Under the pieces are notes generated by a model. The model had not been told where the DNA came from. It ran no database searches and worked only from the letters and a program-made list of their open reading frames with translations. A stretch of 18,575 nucleotides of DNA, taken from contig DCEF01000014.1 of assembly GCA_002316805.1 (NCBI GenBank), positions 1 to 18,575 on the forward strand. The letters are read 5' to 3'. The translations under genes and the position numbers were made by a program. Positions 1 through 7,209 of this stretch are shown one piece after another (position 1 is the first letter of the stretch; the number at the start of each line of letters is the position of its first letter). This DNA comes from Ruminococcaceae bacterium UBA1036. Its GTDB lineage: Bacteria > Bacillota > Clostridia > Oscillospirales > Acutalibacteraceae.

Positions 1-491
1 AGGCCTATAGGTTCTGACACTTGGCATGTAGCTTTTGGAAGGACTTTTCCTGTTGACATCTCAACATCAGGGTCTTCTGACTGGCAGCCAGAAGTAAACA
101 TTTTAACATTGCATTCGCTGCCAAAAAGTATTACCCTCTTGTTGGTCATGCATACGCCGTGCACAATAGTTGGGCATGGTGCCTGCGGTGTAAAAACATC
201 AAGGCAGACATCCAAAAAAAGGTTTAGGTCTACGGCATAGAATCCCTGATTGAACGGAACGGGTTCAAGGTGCAGAAATACTTTAATTACCTGCGCGCTG
301 CGTATACGTACATTTGTTGCTTGTTCTATCAGTTCGTGCTTGTCGGGGGTAAAATATACACGGCGATCTTCAAGATACTCTTTTCCGCTGCACGAATCAT
401 ATACGCGCGTCGCGTTAATGCAGACTGCTTCCTTGATGTTCCCTGTGTTCGTCTCCGTCGGGTAGTTGCACTCGGCGCGGTTTTTGTCCAT
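1..491 (-). CDS. Conserved cysteine-rich hypothetical protein, 3' end outside window
   Basis: Reading leftward from ATG at 491 the frame stays open to the window edge (163 codons), so the C-terminus is missing. A strong AGGAGG (complement of 501-506) lies 9 nt before the ATG, which fixes the start. The protein begins MDKNRAECNYPTETNTG and contains VYDSCSGKEYLED, a proline-rich EPVPFNQGFYAVD segment and about ten cysteines; no signal peptide or membrane segment is visible. I recall uncharacterised clostridial proteins with the same VYDSC and EPVPFNxGFY blocks, but no function. The hydrophilic, Cys-rich make-up could fit a cross-linked structural or metal-binding protein; that is inference. It is read away from the tRNA-Gly gene and a 12-bp palindrome lies just upstream of its ribosome site. 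The coding call is secure; the function is unknown. Confidence 0.85.
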   Translation of the reverse strand, partial: MDKNRAECNYPTETNTGNIKEAVCINATRVYDSCSGKEYLEDRRVYFTPDKHELIEQATNVRIRSAQVIKVFLHLEPVPFNQGFYAVDLNLFLDVCLDVFTPQAPCPTIVHGVCMTNKRVILFGSECNVKMFTSGCQSEDPDVEMSTGKVLPKATCQVSEPIG

Positions 492-511
492 AACATCAAT
501 CCTCCTGACGT

Positions 512-523
512 GTTTCATGAAAC
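512..523. promoter_or_regulatory. 12-bp perfect palindrome upstream of the Cys-rich gene
   Basis: GTTTCATGAAAC is a perfect 12-bp palindrome only a few bases upstream of the AGGAGG of the leftward gene starting at 491. Its place in the 5' leader fits an operator, but a single occurrence gives weak support. It resembles a parS site lacking the central CG. Confidence 0.25.
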
Positions 524-702
524 TTGTTTTTCAATACCATTTTATGGTTTCGGCTTCATTGTGTTACAGAATTCCTGCCTGCATATAAGAACTCTTAAAA
601 CGCAGATAGCATCTGAGTTTCAGTTCTGACTTTCGCATTTCAGCATTGCTGAGCAATTATTTTCATATTAACAAACTTAATAAACGGATAAAATAAAAAA
701 GC

Positions 703-731
703 TTGCATGATAATGTATTTTGTGCTAGAAT
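703..731 (+). promoter_or_regulatory. Sigma-A promoter of tRNA-Gly
   Basis: TTGCAT (703-708), a 17-bp spacer and TAGAAT (726-731) form a good sigma-A promoter. The predicted start near 738 lies about 7 nt before the mature tRNA, as expected for a singly transcribed tRNA gene. Confidence 0.75.
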
Positions 732-744
732 TATTATGAAATAT

Positions 745-819
745 GCGGAAGTAGTTCAGTGGTAGAGCGTCAGCTTCCCAAGCTGAATGGCGCGGGTTCG
801 AATCCCGTCTTCCGCTCCA
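745..819 (+). tRNA. tRNA-Gly (anticodon CCC)
   Basis: A complete cloverleaf is present. The acceptor stem GCGGAAG (745-751) pairs with CTTCCGC (809-815), followed by discriminator T and an encoded CCA (817-819). The D-arm contains AGTTCAGTGGTAGAGC, the anticodon loop is TTCCCAA giving anticodon CCC (reads GGG), and the T-arm has the GGTTCGAATCC signature. It has its own promoter upstream and an intrinsic terminator 10 nt downstream, so it is a monocistronic tRNA gene. No integrated element is attached to it. Confidence 0.97.
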
Positions 820-828
820 AGATAAAGC

Positions 829-876
829 CTGCATGAATGCTGAAAAAAATCCAGTGTTCATGCGGACTTTCTTTAT
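829..876 (+). terminator. Intrinsic terminator of tRNA-Gly
   Basis: A 14-bp stem, 829-842 with 852-865 including G-U pairs, encloses an A-rich loop and is followed by a T-rich tract (ACTTTCTTTAT). The same kind of hairpin, with similar loop-proximal sequence (TGCTGAAA and CCAGTG), follows the tRNA-Pro remnant at 9882-9926. Confidence 0.8.
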
Positions 877-1467
877 ATATTGAATTAGCACTATTGTATA
901 CAGAATGCTCATAGCAATATACGATTCGTTTACTATAATAATTGTGCAAGAGTGGACATAATAATAGTTACTGTTATTTATCTGAAGCTGAAGGTTTTGC
1001 CTGGTTGTCAATTTTTGGCCTTGCTTCTACGAATGCCGCTTGCGAAAGATGCGTTTATCACATTGCCATTTGCGCCGTTGCGTGTCCTATGGTATATTGG
1101 AAAGTACGGGCATCTATTCCAGTGGCAATACAGTTTATGAAATGGGTGTGCCGGATCTGGTGACTTGTAAAAGAAATTAAGATAAGGCATCTTGTGCCTG
1201 CACCCCGTGCACTTAGACAACGAAACGCTATTCAACGCTATTCCGCTATTCTTTATATTTTCTTTAAGTTCTACAAAATAATTATTTTTGTGGCAGAAAG
1301 TCACAATTTCATGCTTATCTTTTTTATAAGAGAGGCTTTCGCATAAGCTTTTAGCACGCTGTCCCACCGGCAGACCGTCATTTCTGTGGCAATCACTTCC
1401 GCTGTTTTTTTCAATAACGGCACTGCTGCTTTTGTGCAGCGCCTAATATGATTTCATGTACCCTGTA
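877..1467. other. Gene-poor interval, possible degraded coding remnant at about 950-1180
   Basis: No open frame here has a ribosome site, a family resemblance or gene-like length. Two overlapping forward frames starting at 942 and 952 have plausible hydrophobic runs, and a third frame closes at about 1182 with a reading that looks coding (ending in VYEMGVPDLVTCKRN). The best-looking reading moves between frames, which suggests an eroded gene, but this is weak. An imperfect hairpin with CTGC/GCAG arms lies at about 1421-1442 without a T-tract. Confidence 0.35.
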
Positions 1468-1496
1468 TTGACTTCTTACAACCATTACTTTATACT
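1468..1496 (+). promoter_or_regulatory. Sigma-A promoter of the radical SAM gene
   Basis: TTGACT (1468-1473), a 17-bp spacer and TATACT (1491-1496) are near consensus. Predicted start is about 1503, giving a leader of about 69 nt before the GTG start at 1572. No riboswitch-like structure was recognised in the leader. Confidence 0.8.
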
Positions 1497-1571
1497 GAAT
1501 AGAAGATTATGCAAGACTATAAAACCTTCGAGTCAAGTGTGGCGATGTAACCAAGTGAAGGAGGAATTCCC

Positions 1572-2996
1572 GTGCAAAATAAAGTTGCACATACAGCTGA
1601 ACGCAAAGCGTTCGAGCTTGTGATTGACGGTGTTTATAAGTACACCAAAAAGGAACGTACAAAAGGTTTTCTGCAGATTGTCAACATGACGCAGAAAGTC
1701 CTTGGTGATGTTTGGAAACCGGATGCCTACAGGCAGCTCCGCGAAGGCCTCGGCAAAGACAGTAAATGGTCACGTATGCTGAGCCATATGATGGACTGGG
1801 TGGATCCGCACGTCTTTAAAACGCTGCTGCTGGATGCCGGCTATGAAGGCGGCTTCCGCGGCTTCCGTGATACAGAAGAAAACAGCAAAAAGTACGGCTG
1901 CCATATCCCATATGTTGTCCTGTTTGACCCTACAAGTGCCTGCAACCTGCACTGCACCGGCTGCTGGGCCGCTGAGTACGGCAAAACACTTAACCTCAGC
2001 TTTGACGATATGGACAGCATAGTGACACAGGGCAAAGCACTCGGCACACATGTCTACATGATGACAGGCGGTGAGCCGCTTGTACGCAAAGACGACATCT
2101 TAAAACTTTGCGAAAAGCACAATGACTGTGCCTTCATGATATTCACCAATGGAACGCTTATAGATGACGACTTCTGCAAAGAGATGAAACGCCTTGGCAA
2201 TATTATGCCTACAGTTTCAATTGAAGGCTTCGAAGAAGCTACAGACAGCCGCCGCGGCAATGGCACTTTCAACAGAGTCATGACTGCACTCGATAAAATG
2301 CACAGCTATGGCCTTGTTTACGGCACATCTATCTGCTATACTTCCCATAACTACAAAGATGTAACAAGCGACGATTTCCTCGATATGCTTATTTCCAAAG
2401 GTGTTGTTTACAGTTGGTATTTCCATTATATGCCTGTTGGCAATGACGCTTCGACCGATTTGCTGCTTACTCCTGAACAGAGAGAATATATGTACCACCG
2501 CGTGCGTGAGATCCGTGACTGGACCGGCGGTAAGCCTATCTTCACCATGGACTTCCAGAACGACGCCGAATTCGTCGGCGGCTGCATTGCTGGCGGCAAG
2601 AATTACTGCCATATCAATGCAAACGGCGACATGGAGCCATGCGTATTCATCCACTACTCCAGCGCAAATATCCATAACAAGAGCCTGCTCGACTGCCTGC
2701 GCCAGCCGCTGTTCCTTGCTTACCAGAAAGCGCAGCCGTTCAACAAAAATATGCTGCGCCCCTGCCCGATGCTTGAAAACCCAGGCAGGCTGCAGCAGCT
2801 TGTGAAGGAAACAGGCGCAAATAGCACCGACCTTCTGAGCCCTGAAAGCAGCGAGCACCTCTGCAGCAAATGCCTGTCGTACGCTTCCGGGTGGCGACCA
2901 ACAGCGGATCGCCTGTGGAAAGAAAGCAGAGAAGGCAAAGATTCCGGCTCCAAGGCTTTCAATGAAAATGAGGAAAAAGCCGAAGCAACAAAGTAA
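1572..2996 (+). CDS. Radical SAM protein with SPASM-like cysteine-rich C-terminus
   Basis: This 474-aa protein should cleave S-adenosylmethionine at a [4Fe-4S] cluster to start a radical reaction; its substrate cannot be read from the sequence. The cluster motif CNLHCTGC gives C124, C128 and C131 (CX3CX2C), followed by TGGEP at 165-169, typical of the SAM-binding barrel. The C-terminal third has C338, C346, C357, C398 and C431-x-x-C434, a spacing resembling SPASM/twitch domains that bind auxiliary Fe-S clusters. About 115 residues precede the core, longer than in minimal radical SAM enzymes. The GTG start is chosen because AAGGAGG (1558-1564) lies 7 nt upstream. It stands alone with its own promoter, and no precursor peptide or partner enzyme is adjacent, so a RiPP-maturase role is not supported. 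Family assignment is confident, specific function open. Confidence 0.93.
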   Translation: MQNKVAHTAERKAFELVIDGVYKYTKKERTKGFLQIVNMTQKVLGDVWKPDAYRQLREGLGKDSKWSRMLSHMMDWVDPHVFKTLLLDAGYEGGFRGFRDTEENSKKYGCHIPYVVLFDPTSACNLHCTGCWAAEYGKTLNLSFDDMDSIVTQGKALGTHVYMMTGGEPLVRKDDILKLCEKHNDCAFMIFTNGTLIDDDFCKEMKRLGNIMPTVSIEGFEEATDSRRGNGTFNRVMTALDKMHSYGLVYGTSICYTSHNYKDVTSDDFLDMLISKGVVYSWYFHYMPVGNDASTDLLLTPEQREYMYHRVREIRDWTGGKPIFTMDFQNDAEFVGGCIAGGKNYCHINANGDMEPCVFIHYSSANIHNKSLLDCLRQPLFLAYQKAQPFNKNMLRPCPMLENPGRLQQLVKETGANSTDLLSPESSEHLCSKCLSYASGWRPTADRLWKESREGKDSGSKAFNENEEKAEATK

Positions 2997-3090
2997 AATC
3001 AATTGCTGCTGAAAAATAAATTTTTCGATATTTCGATAGCAACCTTCGTTTTCATGTTGAATTATATGTGATGCCTGTGGATAAATAGTG

Positions 3091-3150
3091 TGAGTTGCAC
3101 CCCAAAAGTTAGGCAGTATGATATACTGAATAACATTGGGGTGTTTTTAT
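3091..3150. mobile_element. Possible IS3-family end remnant / inverted repeat
   Basis: TGAGTTGCACCCCAAAAGTT at 3091-3110 resembles, from memory, the terminal sequence of IS3/IS150-group elements. CACCCCAA (3098-3105) is answered by TTGGGGTG (3136-3143), with a smaller AGTAT/ATACT dyad between them and a T-tract after. A following ATG-TAA-GAAAAGCGG run looks like an interrupted orfA start. No transposase remains. The structure could instead simply be a terminator for the radical SAM transcript. Confidence 0.35.
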
Positions 3151-3187
3151 GTAAGAAAAGCGGATTATAAAATTACTATATATTTCA

Positions 3188-3196
3188 TGGTATAAT
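3188..3196 (+). promoter_or_regulatory. Extended -10 promoter of the pseudogene
   Basis: TGG followed by a perfect TATAAT (3191-3196) makes an extended -10 element; no convincing -35 is present. It lies about 45 nt before the ATG at 3248, which has its own ribosome site. Confidence 0.5.
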
Positions 3197-3247
3197 AGGT
3201 TTTGAGCAAAATCCTAAAGTATAAAGGTTACAAGGGAGACTGTAATC

Positions 3248-3725
3248 ATGAATGATAACCTTTCTTTTTTCGATGAAGATTTTTCAGATGGGCAAAAACA
3301 TTCCGCTGAAATTAGCCGCATAGATGTCGTGAAAATGCAGTTTCTCGAGGCACAACCTATAACCATGGCAGGAGTTGTTTTCAGGATTTAACCATTTGTA
3401 TGCGATTACATACCCGTCCGCTTGCAAAGCGGCTGAAACCAGTAGTCACAAAGCCTGGCAAAGACGGAAAAATAGCTCTTGATTCTGCGAGAGTTTCGGC
3501 TTTGCGCAGACAAGCAGTCATTCACTTGAAAACTATTTTCGGCGAAAAGGAAACGGGTGCTTTTGCAATTCAGTGCATAAAAACGGCATGTGACGCTGAC
3601 CGCCGGGCATTCAGAGTTGAAAAGAAAAAAATCAGCTGCAGTACAATGCTGGCCAAATTTACGACGCAGAAAGGATTTTAAAAGAGTTTCCAGAAAATCT
3701 TGAAGCACATAGGGCACGTGAATGA
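3248..3725 (+). pseudogene. Frameshifted hypothetical gene, about 158 aa if restored
   Basis: The reading starts at ATG 3248 with AAGGGAG 9 nt upstream (MNDNLSFFDEDFSDGQ...) and hits TAA at 3389-3391. A -1 shift near the TTTT at 3378-3381 continues into the frame that runs to about 3680 (QDLTICMRLHTRPLAKRLK...). A second -1 shift at the A7 run near 3624-3631 leads into NQLQYNAGQIYDAERIL... ending at TGA 3723-3725. All three pieces have coding-like composition and join without gaps. I do not recognise the family. Each break is equivalent to one lost base in a homopolymer, so the options are a decayed gene, sequencing or assembly error, or, less likely, programmed -1 frameshifting at the A7 run. 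The promoter and ribosome site are intact, suggesting recent inactivation. Confidence 0.6.
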
Positions 3726-3904
3726 ATTGTTATGAACCTTGATGCCGCAAAAAAATATTTTGGCCTAAGCTTTAAAAAATATTTTTTGTGATGGCATTAT
3801 ACATTTACTGTACAGTATTCCAAACTGCTTTGTAGTTAACTTGCAGTGCTATTTCCACAGCGAACAACAAATTGTTTGTATATATTTAAGAAAGAGCATA
3901 AAAG

Positions 3905-3933
3905 TTGAAAAAACATTGGACTTCTGTTACACT
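3905..3933 (+). promoter_or_regulatory. Sigma-A promoter of the TetR-family gene
   Basis: TTGAAA (3905-3910), a 17-bp spacer and TACACT (3928-3933) are present, with TGT just before the -10 giving an extended -10. Predicted start is near 3940, about 87 nt before the coding start. The 3726-3904 interval before it is AT-rich with no gene seen. Confidence 0.7.
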
Positions 3934-4026
3934 AAGAATAAAGGTATATGCCAAAGATTCTGCTTAAGCCGATTTCTAAGCTTCTAAGCTATGTTTCCGT
4001 TTTGCCGGAAGTTGAGAGGAATTTTT

Positions 4027-4650
4027 ATGTCTGATTCCCTGATTACCAAAAAGGCAATGGCCGATTCCTTAAAAAGCCTGATGGGAAAAAAAAGTTTGGA
4101 AAAAATCACCGTTTCAGATATCGTGCATAACTGCGGGCTGAACCGGCAGACTTTTTATTACCATTTTAAGGACAAGTATGACCTTGTAAACTGGATTTAC
4201 TACAATGAAATAGTTTCAACATTGGAAAAAGCATCTGACAGCGGCAACTGGAGCTCAGCCATGCTTGAAGTGCTCAGCATAATGAAGAAGGAAAAAGTTT
4301 TTTACATTGGCTCGCTCAACATGGACTGCCAGAATATTTTTTACAGTTATCTTTTCAATGCCACAAAAGCCATGCTGTTGAAAATCATAAACCAGGTCGT
4401 CAAGCATGCCACATCTAAAAGGGCTATAGAGCCAACTGACCGAATCTTTATAGCCGAGTTTTATACATACGGGCTCGTAGGTATGGTGATTCAGTGGGCA
4501 AGGAATGGCATGAAAGAACCTCCTGCCGACATCGTCAGTCGCCTTGACCATTTTATCGACGACAGCAAGCGCGTTTCTGCCATACTCTACCTTAAAGAAA
4601 AAGAGCAGCAAGAAGGCAAGGCACCAGAGCTTGCATCACACAGCCACTAA
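4027..4650 (+). CDS. TetR/AcrR-family transcriptional regulator (DhaS-like, TetR_C_8 type)
   Basis: This is a 207-aa DNA-binding regulator. The N-terminal helix-turn-helix spans about residues 26-49 (KITVSDIVHNCGLNRQTFYYHF), with the invariant-looking TFYYHFKDKYDL block typical of TetR proteins. The C-terminal ligand/dimer domain resembles the TetR_C_8 group found in DhaS-like regulators of Firmicutes. The start at 4027 (MSDSLITKK) is preferred over an in-frame ATG at 3991 because AGAGGA lies 6 nt upstream of it. No enzyme or transporter gene is adjacent, so the target and ligand are unknown; the downstream GT2-like gene has a separate promoter. A short TTCCG/CGGAA hairpin lies in the leader just before the ribosome site. 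Confidence 0.88.
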   Translation: MSDSLITKKAMADSLKSLMGKKSLEKITVSDIVHNCGLNRQTFYYHFKDKYDLVNWIYYNEIVSTLEKASDSGNWSSAMLEVLSIMKKEKVFYIGSLNMDCQNIFYSYLFNATKAMLLKIINQVVKHATSKRAIEPTDRIFIAEFYTYGLVGMVIQWARNGMKEPPADIVSRLDHFIDDSKRVSAILYLKEKEQQEGKAPELASHSH

Positions 4651-4715
4651 TTACTCCTGCAAGAGACTTTACAATATTATTTTATTTTTACAGTTTAATC
4701 TGTTCATAATTCATC

Positions 4716-4743
4716 TTATCAAATTTTTTTGTTATGGTATACT
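4716..4743 (+). promoter_or_regulatory. Extended -10 promoter of the GT2-like gene
   Basis: TTATCA (4716-4721), a 16-bp spacer ending in TGG, and TATACT (4738-4743) form an extended -10 promoter. Predicted start is near 4750, so the transcript would carry the ATG at 4766 as well as the GTG at 4785. Confidence 0.6.
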
Positions 4744-4765
4744 TAAAGAAAGAAGGACGCACATT

Positions 4766-4831
4766 ATGAAAGGGCGGATCTCACGTGCAGGCTTCAGAAC
4801 TTTCTGTATTGATACCAGCAAAGAACATTGA
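4766..4831 (+). other. Possible 21-codon upstream ORF overlapping the GT2-like start
   Basis: ATG at 4766 is preceded by AGAAGGA 9 nt upstream, a better ribosome site than that of the main gene. It encodes MKGRISRAGFRTFCIDTSKEH and stops at 4831, overlapping the GT2-like frame by 47 nt in another frame. It could be a regulatory leader peptide, or a sign that the GT2-like gene has lost its original start by an indel. Peptide function is not claimed. Confidence 0.3.
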
Positions 4832-5747
4832 AGAGGGTATCCTCCGTGTCATAACGTTTGCTGCTGAGCAGCTTAAAGGAATTGACGCGGAAATCATTAT
4901 CGTTGACATGGGCTCTTCCGATAAGACTGTTTTGCAGGCTGTGACACAGCTAAAAGGGCTCGGGTTACATGGGTTTGTAATACAGAATGGGAATTCCGAC
5001 GTCCCGTCAGCACTTAATACAGCAGTGCAGAAGGCATGCGGAAAGTATCTCACATTCTTTTTTGCCCGCAGGCTTTACGAAGGGTTGCTGCATCCATACC
5101 TTGAAACAGCAAAGCGTACAAATGCCGATTTCGTTTTCGGTTGCTCCTCAAAAGAAGAAGCTCGCGTAGCTGAGCTAAGGAATGTTAGCAGCGCAGTGCA
5201 TCATCCTGACGGTGCATTTTTTGCGGAGTCCATACTCCGTCACAGGACGAAAATTGATATTGCGGCTATTATGGTACGGCGCGACTTATTGCTGTCAAAT
5301 CAAATTAGCTTTGACGAAAACTACCAATTCGGCTATGCAGAGGAATTCCTTTTCGACTGCCTGCTTAATGCCGGAACGGCAGTTCAGGCAGCAACCGTGC
5401 TAAAACGCAGCAAATCAAATGAAATTGAGCTGCCGAAAAACGCCCCTGTTGGCTTTTCGGTTTTCCGCCGTGTTGAGGCAGTCCTGCGAATAATAAGCAC
5501 TGTTGAATACGCAAACAGCCAAAATGGGGAGCTTCTACGCCTGCTTAAAAAGGATGCGCTTCCTCGTGCAGTTATGGACTCGGTAGATGTTGTAATGCAC
5601 GAAGGCATGAGCCAGCAGCGCATAAATGCGTACCTCAGATCTTTAGACTATGACAGGCTCCTTACTATAGACCGCCATACAGACCCAAATCTCAAGCGCC
5701 GTGTCATCCTTTGGAAAACAATGCCGTGGCTTTACCGCCCGAAATAA
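4785..5747 (+). CDS. Glycosyltransferase family 2-like protein without an evident DXD
   Basis: This 320-aa protein has a GT-A nucleotide-sugar-binding start: SVLIPAKNIEEGI at about residues 6-18, IIIVDMGSSDKT at about 37-48, and a FVIQNGNSDVPSALNTAV-like helix. At the place where GT2 enzymes carry the metal-binding DXD it reads YLTFFFARRLYEG (about 88-100), so catalysis by the usual mechanism is doubtful. No membrane segment is obvious. GTG 4785 is the only plausible start because TGA at 4767 closes the frame upstream; the ribosome site (AGGGCGG) is moderate. It ends just before a terminator shared with the convergent gene on the other strand. It may be a divergent sugar transferase, or a non-catalytic relative. 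Confidence is high that it is a gene, moderate for function. Confidence 0.8.
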   Translation: MQASELSVLIPAKNIEEGILRVITFAAEQLKGIDAEIIIVDMGSSDKTVLQAVTQLKGLGLHGFVIQNGNSDVPSALNTAVQKACGKYLTFFFARRLYEGLLHPYLETAKRTNADFVFGCSSKEEARVAELRNVSSAVHHPDGAFFAESILRHRTKIDIAAIMVRRDLLLSNQISFDENYQFGYAEEFLFDCLLNAGTAVQAATVLKRSKSNEIELPKNAPVGFSVFRRVEAVLRIISTVEYANSQNGELLRLLKKDALPRAVMDSVDVVMHEGMSQQRINAYLRSLDYDRLLTIDRHTDPNLKRRVILWKTMPWLYRPK

Positions 5748-5770
5748 TTGTAAACACCCCACATATGCAG

Positions 5771-5803
5771 AACGCGAAAAAAATTTCGCGTTTGTTTTAT
5801 TTT
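5771..5803. terminator. Bidirectional terminator between convergent genes
   Basis: AACGCGAAA (5771-5779) pairs perfectly with TTTCGCGTT (5784-5792) around a 4-nt loop. It is followed by a T-rich tract on the plus strand and reads as an A/T-flanked hairpin on the minus strand, so it can serve both the gene ending at 5747 and the one ending at 5797. Confidence 0.8.
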
Positions 5804-6162
5804 ACAGACATATTTCCTTGTTTTTTGCCGCATCCAAGTCCTGTTTGGTAAAGCGGGATTACATTTATCACCGGCACTTCATATGGATGCACTGCTTTTA
5901 CAGCTCGTATTGTTGTCTCCACATTTTCGGTGCGGCAAAGAACTTCTACTTTATATTCCTTTTCAGTGCAGAGCCTCCCCATTTCGCCTTTATAAGGATG
6001 GCTGCCCTGCAGCGAACGCCAGCAACCCGTACACTCGCTGTATGAAAGGCAACTGTCATAATTTCCCTCGTGGCCTACATCTACGCTCCTCAGTGCTTCG
6101 CGCAGCGCCTCAAAATATGCAACCGGAATATAAACCTCCATCTTACAGAATTCAAAATCCAT
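5797..6162 (-). CDS. YqfO/CutA-like (PII-fold) small protein
   Basis: This 121-aa protein resembles the stand-alone form of the ferredoxin-like domain inserted in YqfO/NIF3 proteins and related to CutA1. Visible landmarks are MEVYIPVAYFEALREAL at residues 8-24, GHEGNYDSC, a TGCWRSLQGSHPYKGEMG block around 45-62, and a C-terminal AVKAVHPYEVPVINVIPL. Such proteins are trimeric, cytosolic and of poorly defined function; a metal or small-molecule sensor role has been suggested for relatives. The start at 6162 has AAGGAG about 8 nt upstream. It sits downstream of the DUF2156 gene behind a terminator-like hairpin, so it is probably expressed separately. The family call is from remembered motif pattern. 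Confidence 0.82.
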   Translation of the reverse strand: MDFEFCKMEVYIPVAYFEALREALRSVDVGHEGNYDSCLSYSECTGCWRSLQGSHPYKGEMGRLCTEKEYKVEVLCRTENVETTIRAVKAVHPYEVPVINVIPLYQTGLGCGKKQGNMSVK

Positions 6163-6196
6163 ATTTTCATCTCCTTACTATCAGTTTTTATGGTAT

Positions 6197-6224
6197 AAAA
6201 AATGAAAGCCATTTATTGGCTTCC
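6197..6224 (-). terminator. Terminator of the DUF2156 gene
   Basis: On the minus strand GGAAGCC pairs with GGCTTTC (one mismatch) around a 7-nt loop, followed by a run of six Ts (6197-6202). It lies directly downstream of the stop codon at 6234. Confidence 0.65.
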
Positions 6225-6233
6225 AGTTTTATT

Positions 6234-7121
6234 CTAAATATTAACCTGCACAGTGCTCTTTTTAAGCAGCTCAGCAGGATGATAAGAAAGTTTCGATTTT
6301 CGCAGACCGGCGTCTCCCACATCTTCTTCACGGTTTACAAACGTATCATTTTCACCGGCGAAGTGTTTCAGAAATTCCTGCATGGCAACCTGATAGACAC
6401 CTTGGTACCGAATGTCTGCCTTTTCAACATGAACAAACAGCGTATCATTTACGCGCTCCCCTATTGACATTGAAACAATCGTTCCATCTGTTACGATACA
6501 GCCGCCAAACAGGCCGTATTTTTTATAATTATCCAGCAACTCTGCTGTTCTGTAGCTTTCTTCCTTTGCAATGGGAGAGGGCTTTGGGTGGTTTTTATGT
6601 AACTCAGCATAAAAATCTTTTACGTACGTTAAATTTTCTTCATTTATCTCTTTAAATGAAAAGTCCGGATACAGTTTATGGAATTTATGGATGTGGTTCC
6701 GCTGACCGTCGTATTTCCGGCCTTTCAGGTCAATCAGATCCTGCGTTCGGTAAAGATAATCATACCAGTTTCTCTCCTGCTTAACCGTGGCACGCGGATA
6801 TCGTTCTGCCAACAGCCCTATCGAATTATCAGGCACGGTGCAAAAAACAAGCGGCATAAAATTCTCCCTGCAATAGCTCTCAAGCTTAATCAACGCCTCC
6901 TGCTGTTTTTCGCCAATCGGCACCGTAAACGCCGTAGTCCCATTTAAATATCTAACTTTAAAAAGCAGCGTATTTTTAAAAATTGTAAACTGTGTTTTAA
7001 AGTATTCCCTCCACATAAATATTCCGCCTACCGAATAATCGCATATTCTTGACTTTTGGAACCTTAAAAAAGGCCTTACAGTTTCAATGTCATTCAGTGT
7101 GAGCTTTGCAAAATTCAGCAT
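6234..7121 (-). CDS. DUF2156 (LPG synthase C-terminal-like, GNAT-fold) protein
   Basis: This 295-aa protein has the layout of DUF2156 proteins, which share the tandem GNAT fold of the cytosolic catalytic domain of the lysyl-phosphatidylglycerol synthase MprF. Supporting blocks are the N-terminal DYSVGGIFMWREYFKTQF, the central GRKYDGQRNHIHKF (about 133-146), the GGCIVTDGTIVSMSIGERV stretch typical of a GNAT core, and the C-terminal NREEDVGDAGLRKSKLSYHP block. The membrane flippase half of MprF is absent, so it is a soluble aminoacyl- or acyl-transferase of unknown acceptor. The ATG at 7121 has AGGA 8 nt upstream, and a good promoter lies just above it at 7170-7199. It is convergent in none of its flanks and follows the PP-loop gene on the same strand. 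Confidence 0.88.
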   Translation of the reverse strand: MLNFAKLTLNDIETVRPFLRFQKSRICDYSVGGIFMWREYFKTQFTIFKNTLLFKVRYLNGTTAFTVPIGEKQQEALIKLESYCRENFMPLVFCTVPDNSIGLLAERYPRATVKQERNWYDYLYRTQDLIDLKGRKYDGQRNHIHKFHKLYPDFSFKEINEENLTYVKDFYAELHKNHPKPSPIAKEESYRTAELLDNYKKYGLFGGCIVTDGTIVSMSIGERVNDTLFVHVEKADIRYQGVYQVAMQEFLKHFAGENDTFVNREEDVGDAGLRKSKLSYHPAELLKKSTVQVNI

Positions 7122-7169
7122 AAAAAGTCCTGTCTTTATAAATTTATTGCAGGCATCGCCTTGCTACTC

Positions 7170-7199
7170 AGTATAGGCACTAACTTGCAAAAAAGTCAA
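7170..7199 (-). promoter_or_regulatory. Sigma-A promoter of the DUF2156 gene
   Basis: On the minus strand TTGACT (7199-7194), an 18-bp spacer and TATACT (7175-7170) are near consensus, with a predicted start about 40 nt before the ATG. It begins only some 10 bp after the stop of the upstream PP-loop gene, so the two genes are probably separately controlled. Confidence 0.75.
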
Positions 7200-7209
7200 G
7201 GTATTATTA

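Noticed and set aside
512..523. Possible parS (ParB-binding) site
   Set aside because: parS is TGTTTCACGTGAAACA-like; here the central CG is missing, giving GTTTCATGAAAC, so it is kept only as a generic palindrome.
640..1011. Leftward 123-codon frame containing GRRDSNPRHSAWEADALPL
   Set aside because: This is the antisense translation of the tRNA-Gly gene, a well-known artefact; there is no ribosome site and it crosses the tRNA and its terminator.
1008..1367. Leftward 119-codon frame
   Set aside because: There is no ribosome site, no family resemblance, and the competing forward readings are equally weak; treated as non-coding or eroded sequence.
2217..3002. Leftward 261-codon open frame antisense to the radical SAM gene
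   Set aside because: No ribosome site or family features; it is explained by the codon bias of the strongly supported radical SAM gene on the other strand.
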